From positions 682,001 to 746,000 of the forward strand of contig JAJIRX010000668.1 of the NCBI GenBank assembly GCA_023853785.1: a DNA stretch of 64,000 bases, written 5' to 3'. The notes under the pieces were generated by a model. The model was not told the origin of the DNA, did no database searches, and saw only the letters and a program-made list of their open reading frames with translations. Positions 21,999 through 34,510 of this stretch are shown here, one piece after another; position 1 is the stretch's first letter; the number at the start of each line of letters is the position of its first letter. The stretch comes from Psilocybe azurescens. Its lineage: Eukaryota; Basidiomycota; Agaricomycetes; Agaricales; Agrocybaceae. The translations under genes were made by a program, and so were the position numbers.

Positions 21999-23835
21999 GA
22001 GGGGGTACCTATGACGAGCATATTAATACTGTTTTTCGAGCGACAGCTAGAAAAGATGATAGGACACGTAGCTATATTGGCATGCTAGCCTTTCTTCATG
22101 TGTTGGCCATCGTTTCAAGAAGCAAGTCCACTGTCCACGATATAGTCATTTTATTCACAGTACTCTACTCTCACCAATTTCTACAGAATGTACGCCATCG
22201 ATAACTGCGGAAGTTTACTCGTTTTCCTTCACGATCACGGCACAGTCATCCAGTGTATACGGGGCCCCTACGCCACTGGAATATTCTATATCAGTCGTTC
22301 TATGTCTACATCCTACACTTGATTTCTTCTGTTACTGCTTGGATCTAGGAATAAAATGGAAGATCTAGGAGTCAGCCGGGATACTGTCTGGTTAAAACAA
22401 AACAATAAAAATAAAATCTCTAACGAAGAAGATAAAAAGTACGATTCCTTCAAAAATACATCTCCGAAGACAATTTACGTCTACTAAGAGAGAAGGCCAG
22501 TACTAGATGCCATCACCCGCTCCAACGATGGATAGCCAACTCTAGCACATGCTAAATCCTACGTCTGTGTAAAGCGGCTATTCCATTGACCCGAGGAACA
22601 TCTGTCGAATCCATGAAGAGCTCCTTAGAGTCGAGTATTATATCGCTATTCCACATGATGTGCTGCTGAAGTTGTTCAATGGAAATGTCCGCTTCATAAC
22701 GGAATGAAGCCCCGACTTTTCGGTTTGGATGCATGATAGGAAAAGTATGCGATATGGATAACGTTCAAGCAGTGCGTGTCAGCGCGTGTCTGTTAGCATG
22801 TAGATAATCTATCAAAGTCGCTATCACCTCCCACTCCGACCCGTCCTGTCGTAGAATAACACAATTGATACCCTCATTTCTTTCTCATGCAAGAATAAAG
22901 CCCGATGAAGCACGGTTTCTGGTGCTTATCTCGGCACTGCAGGGGAGAAAGCTTTACGTGAAGATGGAGGTAAGTTGGGCTAATTTGACCAATCCTTCTC
23001 AAGGATGTTTAACAGCTTAGAGAAAATTACACCGCGGAAAAGAGTAGTATGATCAAGCCTGGTAGCATTAAACAATGGGACCTATTGCCTCTGCGAGTAT
23101 AAAAGACGTACTTGATCATTGGCTGACAAGGCAATCTAACATCGACAATCAAATCGACCGCTTTACACCCTCCTACACGTCCTTTTCACCCTCACTAGCT
23201 TCTTGGCTGTTATTCTGGCGGCAAATCTTCTGTCCTGCTTTTCTCTTGAATCTGCTGAAGGTTAGAGAATTCTACCTTTGGAATTTCAACTCATTTGTGT
23301 AATACCTTCAAAAGGTCCTGGTTCGGATGTTGCCACATTCAGAGCTATAAAGTTGGCTGAGCCCAATCGCGAGAACTTGGCCGGGGCGTAATTATAGAGC
23401 CGAAGATATCAATTTGATTCACAGAAGCGTTTCTGTATAAACACTCATACAGCTCGGGCGCGTTCCAGGCTGTAACTTCTTGACGTGGTCGAGCCATGCC
23501 ACAGGGACTATTAGGGTGCAATGCGACGATCTAGCAGATACGGAAATATCAATTACTGTGGCCGAGGAGCCATACATGGACTTATTTTCGGATGCGAAAG
23601 ATATTTAATTCTATACGTATCGTAAACGCGTGAACAGAGGAGTGCCAGTTAAGAGCTGTTGACAGTCTCAGGGGCTCGGCGCGTGGTATTACGTTTCCAC
23701 GTGCACTTCTAACCCCATCCCGAGCCGTGATTCAAATTCTGTCGGAACATTTTTAGGAACAGCCCACTTATGATCGTACTTATGTTTTGTTTTTATCACT
23801 TTACAGCCAAGATCAAAACCTGACATTTGGGGACT
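21999..23835. other. Intergenic, no gene recognised
   Basis: Only short chance ORFs on both strands. Repetitive AT-rich stretches occur near 22380-22460. Nothing could be assigned. Confidence 0.4.
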
Positions 23836-24824
23836 ATGGCTAACCTGATTGACACAGAATATACGCCAATCGAAGGCGTGCATATTCTCAGCGATTCAAG
23901 TTATCGGAAGCATGTCCGTACTCTGCCTGTGCTTACCTGCGAGCGTTGTGGAAAGCGTAATGGACAAGGTGGGATCGACGTTAGGAGGTGTCAAGGAGTA
24001 CATTCACAAACTAATACGCCTTTCTTTTATCTAACATTTTCGCATATAGTGTTGGTCAGTCGGATTCTGCTCCAAGGAGGTTAGTAGTTTTACGAAGTTC
24101 CTCTGGGCTTCAAGACGGTGTCTTCAGTTGACGAACAATGGAAGCATGGCCGTTTTCTAGTGTCAGCGACTGCTCTGGTGAGACAAAAATGATTCTTTTC
24201 ATCATCTGTGTCTCTCGGTAATATATCTAACTTCGCTCTAGGCCGATGCACAAAGAAAATTGTCAGACCTTGCAGACCGTGCTAGATCTCGAGGAACTCG
24301 CCCGACATTTCTACTCGGACCCATTTCTCCTTCACTACTTACGAGTCGCGCTCATCCTCAAACTCAACCTACTTTCTTCCTTATACAACCCTCCCCCGAA
24401 CCGATTTCCGTCCGTCATCGTCCATCTACACGTGCATCCCATCTCCGAAGAGCATGAAAGGGATCTGTATATCGGGAAAATTGACGCTATGGGCAAGGAC
24501 AAGATACCGGGCTACCTCACTGTTGGGATCAACAACGAGCCTGTAAGCTATATCCCTCTCACAGGCGACTCAAGTTTGCAAAATCAGGAGCACGCAATGA
24601 TGGTTCGGTCGTATAAGGAGGCGAGGGCGGAGGCGGATTCAAAAGGACGAAGCAAGAATCCCATTGTTATGGTGGACTTCGGGTACAACAGGGAGTTGAT
24701 CAATATTGGGATCGAGATTACAGTCGATGCTTTCGAGACTGCGCGGGGAAATCCTCCGCTGCGGGCTGCAATACCCCTCCTCTCAACCCCCTCTCTCAGC
24801 CTCTTGACGTCCACGCTGTGCTGA
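23836..24824 (+). CDS. MYND-type zinc-finger protein
   Basis: Exons 23836-23997, 24050-24079, 24161-24177 and 24242-24824 join in phase into about 263 residues. Residues about 34-78 form a complete MYND zinc finger, a protein-protein interaction module: CERCGKR, then RRCQGCWSVGFCSKECQ, then WPMHKENC. The spacing matches C-x2-C ... C-x2-C ... C-x3-C ... H-x3-C. The 30- and 17-base exons are supported because only they complete the finger. The remainder, with VIVHLHVHPISEEHERDLYI and PIVMVDFGYNRELINIGI, is a tail found in many mushroom MYND proteins; its function is unknown. The frame ends at 24824, but a further exon near 24884-25031 (MTGQYIKLDQDDKLKLRRDL) could belong if a splice is missed. 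Its C-terminal part is duplicated and broken at 26031-26410. Confidence 0.8.
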
Positions 24825-26030
24825 GGTGAGTCTGAACTTGGTTCCGCGATATATCCTATCTCACCACCTTTAAATCGCTACAGAATGACCGGCCAATATA
24901 TCAAGCTCGACCAGGATGACAAACTGAAGCTTCGACGAGATTTACGAACTGTCGACAAAGTCTTCATGTATCGCAAAGCGCAGTATCTCGTGCATGGACA
25001 GGGCTCATCGTCCTTTGATGGAAATATCTGAATAATATAGTGGGTATGCACCTCGTAAATTAACAATCCATATTGCTTCGTCCATCCCGAAGTCCATTCA
25101 GTGTGCAATGACAGACGTTGACTCATGCTCGGCTATGAGCGGGCTCTATACACAGCCCCGCATTATATCGGCCCATGTGAAGGAACTAAAAAGAGAATGA
25201 CACTGACGAATTCCAGTCTTTGAAAAGTATAAAAAGGAAAGACCAGAAGATTGTGAAGGGGTGTAAAAGCCCAGGGACCCGGAAGAAGAGAGACGGAGGC
25301 GATAGAAGAGAAACCCTAAGCTATCGCCCAAACCCGCCATCTCTGGAAATCTACCGTCTCAAATACCCCGTCTACATCTCGAGATCTCTTCGTCCAAGTT
25401 TCACAGCATCAAGGAGTTAGGTAGGCAAGGCAGGTAATCGAAGATCACGAGGTTACCGGTAGATGATTAACTCATTGGGCGATTTGTAAAAAATCAGAGA
25501 GCTAGAGCATGAAAAAATGTAGTCTAGAAGACAGTGGGAAATAATGGTGGGAGGAAAAAGTCACGAAGATTGTACATTGAAGCAACGAAGCTGGGAACTT
25601 TATAGCCCATAGTTGTTTCGGCAGATTCCGCCCGGTGCTTCAAATAAATTGGGCATGATCGTGTGAATCTACTCGCAACAGCGATTGAACGTTCACTGTG
25701 AAATCTTTCGTTCTGTCTAGACATTGAGCACTAACGTTCGATAGTTGCCAAAATATGCCGCGGATCTATATAGATAGCCATTGAGCGCACGCCTGCACAT
25801 CACATATATCGAAGTCTGTCTAGCAGAGACTACGCCAGCGATGGGATTAAGACGGGATACATACGCCCAACCATCGAACCTCCGAGAACTCCACAAGGGA
25901 AGCGGCCTCAACATTTATTTCAATTCAATGAACGGGACAAGAGTAAGGAACCTAGAGCCAAGCCACTAAAATTTACCACAGAATTTATATATAACCACCA
26001 ATTTGTAAGGTTTTTTTACTTCAATTCATC
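24825..26030. other. Intergenic, possible last exon of the MYND gene
   Basis: A protein-like stretch at about 24884-25031 could be a 3' exon of the MYND gene (acceptor CTACAG just before). Beyond that only chance ORFs. Confidence 0.35.
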
Positions 26031-26410
26031 GTTCGCGTAGCCAGAAAAAGGATGGGGTGATGCTAGAGCTGTCATGAAAGCAGGCCAGGAGGCAGATTTG
26101 AGGGTGGAAAAACAAAACCGATTGTCATGGTCGACTTCGGATACGACAGGGATATCATGAGCCTTGGCATCGAAATCACGCCTGGTGCATTTGAAACCGC
26201 ACGGGGGAATCGCCCTATTCCCCCCTCTCCCGCAGCCACTGGACGTTAGATCAGTTCTTAAGCGAGTTTTTCCTATCAGGGGTATTCGCATATCACTCAT
26301 TCACTTGAGCACTGATAGGATGGTTGGAGAATTATATCATATTGGATCAGGACAACTTCGACGAGATTCGCGCCAAGTTGACAAAGCCTTCTTATACCAC
26401 AAAGTATAAT
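26031..26410 (+). pseudogene. Broken duplicate of the MYND gene 3' part
   Basis: The sequence gives PIVMVDFGYDRDIMSLGIEI and, later, LDQDNFDEIRAKLTKPSYT-like residues, matching the tail of the MYND gene 2 kb upstream (PIVMVDFGYNRELINIGIEI). The frame is interrupted and the zinc finger is absent. CpG is retained, so this copy has not undergone the decay seen in the flanks. Confidence 0.7.
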
Positions 26411-27038
26411 CGGTTTATTGACGGTTGACCCAACCGTGGACCGTGGACCGCACTCGCACCCGAGATAACTGGTATCATATATTTCGGACAAAGAACAAAA
26501 AGGGCACAGCAAAAGCCGTATAATTGTATTTGTATTGCAAGAGTGGACGTATTTAGCTGGTAATGATCCAGTTTCTCGTTGTTCGCGTTCAGTGAGCCCT
26601 TCCGTCGACAGTCGAATGTGTCATTGATTGATGTCTATAAATAGAACGTGGATCTTGAACCAGCACCTACGTTTCCTGGGCAGAACTACCCCTGCGTGAA
26701 GTGGTATGCTTGACGTCGCCACACTTATAATCTATTATGCTCTTACATATTAAGTCCGGGTCTCATATTCTAGTCTTGTATGCACACTCAAGGAATAGGA
26801 TATACTGGGTGCTATATTGAGACTCAGGACGCGACGCATTGACATTCAACGCTGAGCGCTGACTAGTGACTTATAATACGTTGTAGAATACATGCTCCAT
26901 GCTTGATTATTGCCATGACTTCCGCTGTCGACTGTCGAATTCGTCAATCATACAAAGAGATGCGATTATGACCCAAACCCGGGATGCTTGAATTGTTCTC
27001 TTTCCTCATCGCTGTGCGATACTATTCGGCCTACTATA
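26411..27038. other. Intergenic, no gene seen
   Basis: No ORF with protein-like content. Promoter side of the next gene. Confidence 0.4.
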
Positions 27039-27876
27039 ATGCGAGCATACGAGATTGCTCTACTGGTATTCTGTTTTCTACCCAATGGTATAAAGTTTAT
27101 GTCTCGTCTTAGACAAGTAATAGCTAATAACATTTCCAGTTATCTCTTCTCCCGTTGACTTTTTGGATAAAATCACCCTAATTCCACGCCAAGCCGCAAC
27201 TCCCATAAAATTTCCTACCGTATGCCAAGTAACGTGCGGGCCACTACAGACAGCAGCTGTAGGTCTTGCGTGTTACTTATGCAGTCATATAGCTAATTGA
27301 GAAACATCTTCGTGCTATCCAGAACTGCGGGGGAAACCAATGTGGATGCAGCGTCACGGTACAGAACTCTTTAGGTGCCTGTCAAGCTTGCATGCAAGAG
27401 ATCCAAAGAACCTCAAATGCACAGAGTGCCATCAATGGCATTGGAGCAAGCGGAAGCACTGTAACGCCTGCTGCCAGCGGTAATACAAAGACTGCTACGA
27501 CAGTTCCCACGGTTGCTCGTAAGTCATTTATTTTTCTGCATGCCATGAGCCATCCAACAAGAGCCTGTTTCCAGAATATCAAGCTTTCTGTGCAACTGCT
27601 GGATTCCCAATACCTGGCTCTCCTCAGGCATTGTCATCTGGATCAACGGAGGGAAAGAGTACAGGAGGAGGTGCAGGAGTGTCGAATTCAGGCTCATCCT
27701 CGGTCGGCTCCAAAGTACCTTCCACTAACCCTGGAGGGTCTTCAAATGCCCCAACTTCCGGTAGTCATGCGAAAACTTCGGACGCACAAGTGTTCTCGAT
27801 TACTGTTTTGGGCTGGGGAAGGTTGATTGCTTACTGTTCTGTGATCACTTTGATGTACACTGGCGCTCAATTGTAA
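27039..27876 (+). CDS. Secreted Cys-rich protein, probably GPI-anchored (paralogue 1)
   Basis: ATG at 27039 opens a signal peptide (MRAYEIALLVFCFLPN). After an intron ending in TTCCAG the mature part continues ISSPVDFLDKITLIPRQA and FPTVCQ, then across a second intron into NCGGNQCGCSV, QNSLGACQACMQEIQ. A third intron leads to EYQAFCATAGFPIPGSPQ, a Ser/Gly/Thr-rich linker and a hydrophobic end (VFSITVLGWGRLIAYCSVIT then LMYTGAQL). Signal peptide, Cys-rich head, Ser/Thr linker and hydrophobic tail suggest a GPI-anchored cell-wall or surface protein. I know of no function for the family. A clear paralogue is at 40472-41277 on the other strand. Confidence 0.65.
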
Positions 27877-29216
27877 CGCTTCGCTAACATGCAAATCATG
27901 CATTGCTTGTATGTCAAAGTTCGGCTAAGGTTAAGTGAAGGCTCTTATATACATTATAGAGTCTTTGATTTTGCGGACACAAGACGATTGGAAAATCGTG
28001 TGGGCAGTGATAGCCTTTAGGTGATGTTGGGAGATAAAAGTGACCGGTTTCTATCAATGTATTTCTTACTCATGCACAATCCTCGTATATTCAACACAGA
28101 GCCAGATGCTAGAACGCAGGGCATACCGATGGAAAGTGGAACCTGGTAAGTCTTTATCACCATCCTGTAAAATTTATTTTAATTGAATGGATTCACAAGG
28201 CCAAGTGGGTAGATGTCATCCTAAAAAATAAACGAACTGTGAGTCGACACAATATGCAAAAATAGACAACCCTATTCTTGCGTGGACAGATACGCCGCCC
28301 TGTACACCATGTACGCCCCGAAATACGCATAAATTCTCTGACAGCCTTACATAAAGGATATGTTTCTAATCTGAGGCTTGTTTTCTCATGTCGTGACTAT
28401 GTACCGAGTAAATATAGCAGATAGAGAATAGATACATCCAGTCTGCGTATAGCAGCATAATCTTCTCGGAGCTATATAATTTGATTTTTATCTCTTACAG
28501 TATCACCTATGCGTAGTGGGATGAAAAATAAACGGGTGCACTCATCGTTCAACTCCAATTTGACTTCAGAAGTCGGATGCGTCACTGCAAACGCACCACA
28601 CGAACGCGGTATCCGCTATCACGACCAAAGGTTGAATAACTCATTAAGGACTTTGTACACTCTCGACCACCGCGATCTGGCAATCGAATAATCGGCATGG
28701 TGACTCAAGGGCGGAATACTACATAGGCGTTGCAGCACAATCAAACGGTAGACTCTTGGAAGGCCTCATCAATCTCAGATCACGCTGCCGGGAGACTGGG
28801 AGGGCCATCTTGTTGGAAAATCTTGATATTGTATTTCTACTGAATAGCAATGTAGCATCACCCGCAGTGTGTTATTCTAGCTTATTTCTTCTCTTCGGAA
28901 AGCCTTGTCCGCGCACACTAATATATTTACGTGCCGGAATGGAGGAAGATTAACTGCGCCTCTGATTGAATTTAGGCTGTAACCCGTGTCGGATAATGGT
29001 GTACCGATGCTTAACCTGGTCATCATTGGCAGCATTTGAGCCAGGACATTTCTCACGGGTGACGGACACAGTGTGCCTTATGTAATTCGGTTGATTACGG
29101 ACAGAACATTCGATAATCAGCCTCTCCGAGTCCAAGTATGACGCAGTCCATCCTCACGCGCACGTCCTAAGGCCTGAGGCCTTCAGGGCCAGATCTGTCT
29201 CTGGGAGACTCAAGCT
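27877..29216. other. Intergenic, no gene recognised
   Basis: Short frames only (for example 28509-28691 and 28756-28953), without recognisable domains. Confidence 0.4.
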
Positions 29217-29738
29217 GTGATAGCTATATGCATATTCCTATTGCTTACCGGCAAAGCCACCCAGGCCAAAAGTGGTCTTGCTACCACGGATGGCATTCTA
29301 CGAAACCTGCTGTCCGAGCCAGCCCTTGTTTCCAGCCCTCCACTTCTTCGTTCGACAGGAGACATACTCTGGACCTGTCTTGCTACAGTATTTGCGTGTA
29401 CTTGGGTATCAATTCATCCAAATTTCCCAAGTCCAAAAGATGCGTCTGTGCGCGTCGCATTAAGGCGAGTAGAACTTATGATATGGGCAGTATTGACACC
29501 AGAGATGATTGTCTATTGGGCGTTGAGACAGTGGATAGGCGCACGTTGTATAGCAGAGGCATATAAAGGTATGTGTTCTAGCTTGCTCGTTGATAAGCTG
29601 ACAAGATTTGATACAGTATACGTCTGCACGAGAACGCATGGTCACTTTCTTCAGATGGGAGGGTTTCTGTTATGTGATGGAGCTCGAGACATAGAGGTCC
29701 TTACCGATGATCTCCTCAAAGCTAGCTATCAATATTGA
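29217..29738 (+). CDS. Truncated multi-pass membrane protein of a mushroom-expanded family
   Basis: Codons from about 29217 read IAICIFLLLTG, then LRSTGDILWTCLATVFACTW, VSIHPNFPSP, MIWAVLTPEMIVYWALRQWI and, after a 48-base intron, RTHGHFLQMGGFLLCDGA, with a stop at 29738. I recognise these motifs (GDI.W.C..T.FACTWVS.HPN, THGHFLQMGGF) from a large family of uncharacterised Agaricomycete membrane proteins. Full members continue for about 200 more residues; here they are missing. The initiating exon was not found (the frame opens at a GTG). It is probably a truncated, possibly dead copy. Confidence 0.55.
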   Translation: MIAICIFLLLTGKATQAKSGLATTDGILRNLLSEPALVSSPPLLRSTGDILWTCLATVFACTWVSIHPNFPSPKDASVRVALRRVELMIWAVLTPEMIVYWALRQWIGARCIAEAYKGMCSSLLVDKLTRFDTVYVCTRTHGHFLQMGGFLLCDGARDIEVLTDDLLKASYQY

Positions 29739-30639
29739 ATGAACTCTAATTGTTGTTCGATCCGTCACACAATTTCCAGAGATGAATTTGATAATCTCAG
29801 GTCGGCCTTCTCACACGGCCAACATTACCTTGGGAATGGAAAATGTTGAACTTTATTCGTCCTTCCTGAACTTAATCTTCCTGCAAGTAACAAACTCGTG
29901 GGCACTCCTATACGATGTCGACTTGGTTCCCAACATGATAGCCATAGTTTTTGTTTCCCTAAACCTCGCTACAGATACCTCATTGCCGATGAGCCATTAC
30001 GGAAGTACGTGTTGGGCTTATCCATGGCTCTAGACGCCGAATTTGAGAGACAGCAGTACGTGGGTTGTCGGTTTATATGGTACAGCTACTAACCGTTTGC
30101 TGGGGAAGTGGACTATATTTTCAGGGAAATGATAGAGAAATACAGACAGAAAAAAAAGCCAACTCCCGAGTCGATCCAAAGTAGTGAAGACGAAATAAAT
30201 TACCGTGGTCGATGGTCACTGCCAAATTCACTAGAAAAGGGCGTACATAGCATTTTACATCCCTCTCAGTATCTGGTGTCATGGGATGAGGTCGAAGGTG
30301 GGAATGACTCTGTCTCAGGGTTGTCATCGGAAATCTTTGGCTACCTGATCTTGCATTGTTTCTCGTAACGTACACAAACACTCTCGTCAGTCCTTCAGAA
30401 TCTGTGGTTTCTCTTTTAGCAGGTCCTCAAAACGACCAAAAGCTTGATAAAGATTTGCGTACGATTCATATTTCAAGTCTCGATATGAGTAAAGCCTTCA
30501 GCATCAGCAGTATCTCGGGAACCTTCTTTACGAAGGTTGAGATACAATCGCGAAAGCATCAGGCTGGTTATTCTATGCGATGCATTGGACGTTATGGTTT
30601 TCTTGAACTGTCCTGCTGGGGATAGTCACTTACAGAGAG
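29739..30639. other. Fragmentary coding-like sequence of unknown type
   Basis: Short plus-strand frames (29782-30033, 30108-30368, 30356-30625) contain protein-like pieces such as RYLIADEPLRKYVLGLSMAL and EKYRQKKKPTPESIQSSEDE, but I could not join them into one gene or match a family. They do not resemble the missing half of the upstream membrane protein. Confidence 0.3.
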
Positions 30640-32067
30640 CTAAAAGTCGCGTTGATGGCCTTTAAATCCTCCTGTCAAGAAAGAATTCAACTCAACTCGC
30701 ACTTTGATGGGAGGAGTCAGAATGATTGCGGGGCTTACAGACATAGTCTGTGGAGGAAATTATTTCAGGGTCATGTCAGTACCTGAAAATGCTTCCACTT
30801 ACAAGAAACATCACACTGGTCACAATATTGGCAGCGCAGATAACTGCAAAATATATAACACCTGTAGAATTAACAAGGATTTGAGGGTAGGGATCAGGAG
30901 TTCCAGTTATGTACATACCGTCCCGACACATTAATTGTAGTAGCGACATTGTTGTCCCTTTCAACGTTAGATTCAGCGCAATGGTACGCATGACAGTGAG
31001 CAGAAACATGGTTGTATCTGTAATTTCTTAGTGTTTATCATTTAAACAACGTTCTAAAGCATCACCATACCAAATGCTAACTCAGCAACCCATGTCATGG
31101 CAAAGCGGCTATAATGAAACAGCGCCCATGAGAGCTTCGGCTTGAATATGAGAAATTGGGTCACCTACACTTCATGCTTTCCAACTAAAATGCACCCGAC
31201 AAGGCCTTATATCATTGATCGTAAGTAAAGAAACCGAGTGTTAAATATGGAAAGATCAACCAGGAGGGAGAATAAGCCTCGTGCCATTGGTGACCCCTGC
31301 GTACTGTTTCGTTATAAAGTTGTCAGCCCAACCAAATCAGAGTCAACGGTGGCCTACAATTTTAATTGCAAGCTCAGTAGATAGGAGAAGAGAGCCAATC
31401 ACTACTATTTTCTTGTTGGACCAATAAAGGGCGTAAACGCGAACGATGAAAATGACTTTCAGACCCCAGATCAATAGGTACCTTACATGTATCAGTGACT
31501 CAATAGGCCATCGTGTGCTCACCTCCAATTACAGCATTTATGAACAATCTGATAATTTCCGGAAAGAGGACATATCTATCACAGACCTCCGGACTCCAGT
31601 TTGAATGAAATGCTTGTGAGAAATGAGTGTAGATTAATTAAGAGATCAAGGATAAACTGCTCACCGAAAATGATGAATATGAACCCTAGCGGCGAAAGAT
31701 ATCGGTTCTGATGGCTCGTCAACCTCCAAATTCCTCCAATGTAAAGGACGTTGCTTGACAAAGAAGACTTACTAGAAACCAAAGTATCGTAGACTTGGTA
31801 AAATCCCGCTGCCAGATACATCTAAACTCCTCGTCGAAGGTCAAAAGAATATCGTAGTAGAGCATAACTTGGAATCGGATAAGCTCTCTCAACAGAGATA
31901 ATGGTTCCAAGAGCTTACCACAGGAAGCCAACGAAAGCATCTTTACTACCATACTATATGAAGCCAGGGCAAGCACTATTAAAACCTCTGGGAAATGTAA
32001 TGGCAATGGCTTACAGATGGTAGGCCATATTGGCCAGCTGTTTGGAGGTCAACATAGGATGTTCCAT
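30640..32067 (-). CDS. DUF6533-type multi-pass membrane protein A
   Basis: ATG at 32067 gives MEHPMLTSKQLANMAYHL. After a short intron comes LALASYSMVV, then the family signature VMLYYDILLTFDEEFRCIWQ (YD-LLTF-EE/D-R-IW). Later exons give NRYLSPLGFIFIIFG, LKVIFIVRVYALYWSNKKIV and, near the end, CRDGVIYFAVICAANIVTSV. DUF6533 proteins are uncharacterised, basidiomycete-expanded proteins with about seven membrane spans, and this order matches. The last exon is uncertain; a stop near 30640 follows from one splicing choice. It is transcribed away from the two other DUF6533 genes (B, C) on the plus strand. Confidence 0.65.
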
Positions 32068-33926
32068 GCTTGAAAGAGTTCAGGGGGTAGGTAACGAGTT
32101 GGGGTAAGATTGTGGCAGGAAGAATCAACCTTCAACTTCTCAGCTAACTTTTTATGTGACCAATAATATTTGCCTTTATGGAGTTATAACAGTTCTTGAC
32201 AAGTGGGTACCGGAATGTCAGAAAGAAAACACCCGGGGTAGATATTTTTTGTAAGGCCTCCTGGACCCCCCCCACTCTTCTATATAGGGTATGTTTTCGT
32301 CCCAATTAGGTATGTTTTGATGGCGATAAAAACACAAACCAAGTTTTTGACATATAAAGTTTATTTTATCCTCGGGTCACGGGTCGTCATCCGGTACCCC
32401 CTTGGTTCTTGATATAATTTTGGAAGAGCTTAAATGGGTGCACAGCCTCAGGCGATCTCAATGATTACGTCAGTAAACTGTCAGTGTTAAATTTAGTTTT
32501 TGATGGTGGCGCAACCGAAAAAACGCCCAAAACGGGGGCAAAAACCGACGAAACATGGAAACTTTAAACCCATGTACCCTTTTAGAGAAACACGTTGGGA
32601 TTTCCCCAACCGTCGCTTCCTCTCGAAGTCAGTCTGCCTTGAAGAAGTACACAAGTCTGTTGTCCCAGATCATCACCGACATCCCCCTGGCCAAACATCT
32701 TCACTGCCTCAGTGAAAGTCACCCTACCCGGTTTTCTTACTGCCATTAGCACGAAGAGACGGTAAGTAATTGTCTTCTCCAGTACCTTACCTATGAGTGC
32801 GAGAGAGTACATGCTTCCCCCGGTTTCGCCAGAATACAAATAATTTGACCGGCCTACTCGCGACTCCCGCCCAAAACGCTGCTTCAATCTTATTGCTGGA
32901 GCCGAATGCCTGCAATCTATCCAATCAGTATGCGCGCCCCATGATACAGCCTCTGGACTCCAACGACGAAGAGGACGACAGATGCGCTTTCTCAAGCTCT
33001 CTATTGTCCCTTCTTGTTCTCTCTTTCCATTCCTTTCCGCCCAAGGTATAGTACTAACGCCTCCCCCCCCTACATTACATTTCGACTTTGCAGCTAGGGG
33101 ACACAACAGCACCTGCCTCAACGCCAATGCCCTGTCTTATTAGGTATCCTCGATTATAGATATTCACTTTCAACGATTACGCAGAAAAGGCCGAAGTTGA
33201 AGGTTCTTGGATGATTTTCTCGCAGCTCTAGGCAGCACACTCCATGCATTACGTTGGCGAACTTATACTACATCACTTATGGAGCTTTTCTATCGAAGGT
33301 GGCAGCTTGATGTCGTGTCAAGGCTCAAAGTATGTATGGTGCACCACGGCTAAACACCGCTACTTTTGTGCAACAAAAATAGAGGCACCAGTTTTCACCC
33401 TTTTTCTTATTCCTTTATACGAAATGCTCATTTCCTCGATCTGAGTCGATCCTCTAAAGGATTTTCTATTTGGACAAAAACTGACGGAGTTATAAAATCA
33501 GAGGTTCACGAATTTGGCCAGCTTACTTAATATATTCTATATATGTGAAATATTGATACATTTTGCTCATTTTCACATTGATTTTCACTGCTGGTCCTCA
33601 TATTCGGCATAGTGTGCGGAGCATTAACTGAAATATGATATATTCGAGGTCGGTCTGAGGCCGAAATCCAGGCTCCACGACGCATATATAAATTATTTTT
33701 TTCCTCCGCCAATTTGGCTGCTGCCCAAATTGGCGGTGTTTAGCCGTGGTGCACCATAGCCGTAGCCGATTCTCGGCGTCATGAGGAAGCTTACACTAGG
33801 TGGCTTACTCCATCCTCGGAAGACAGAAATTGTTTATGGTGAGTTGCATAACCGTTTGCACAACGGCGTTGAAAAATTCCGAGTCCGTTTTGTACTTATT
33901 TGCCGCACTGTGACATGAGGTACGCC
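32068..33926. other. Intergenic with an uncertain open frame
   Basis: A 181-codon minus-strand frame (32582-33127, opening at TTG) contains VTFTEAVKMFGQGDVGDDLG but no recognised domain. Plus-strand frames in the same place are equally unconvincing. The rest is AT-rich. Confidence 0.3.
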
Positions 33927-33940
33927 GTAGTGCTCGATTC

Positions 33941-34496
33941 TTTTTTTTTTTTTTTTTTTTAATCAAGTATACTTTACTATACTAAATGGTACACGATAGC
34001 AGTCCTGCGAGGTAGGCTACACCTAAAGAAAACCCTCACATCGATCCAGAAGAATGGAAAAGAGCACAGTTAAACACTGAGCTCAAGGATGGCCAGTCCG
34101 ATTTTGGTGGGTGGGACTGGCAGAAGTGGTTTAACCAGCTTGGGCGCCGAAGCTTCCAGCTGTCAGCAAGCTCCATAGTTGGTGAGCTGGCAAACATGGA
34201 AAATAAAACCCTAGAAACACTAGTAGACAAGAACCATCTACATACCAAGGACCGGAAAAAGAAATAAAATGAGTGTTGCCTGCCTTCTACTATGTCTGAG
34301 GGCCCCTGAACCTCTCCGTCCGTGTCTCCCCCTGTTCCCTCCCCCATCTTCCCTTTTATTTGTTGCAATAAAAACTAACCACAAAATCCGACATATTGTG
34401 ACTGTGCTAGCTGTCTCCCCAAGAGGTAGGGCCGTGCAGGGACGGTTCCTGGATCGGGTGCTAGCTCCCTTCTCTCTGCTCCCGTTTGGGTAATCG
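33941..34496 (-). mobile_element. Poly(A)-tailed retroposon (LINE fragment or SINE)
   Basis: A run of about 20 T at 33941-33960 is the poly(A) tail of an element lying on the minus strand. It is flanked by 14-base direct repeats GTAGTGCTCGATTC (33927-33940) and GTAGTGCTCAATTC (34497-34510), the signature of target-primed reverse transcription. The 556-base body has no reverse-transcriptase motif, so it is a 5'-truncated LINE or a SINE. I found no convincing pol III A/B boxes. Confidence 0.75.
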
Positions 34497-34510
34497 GTAG
34501 TGCTCAATTC

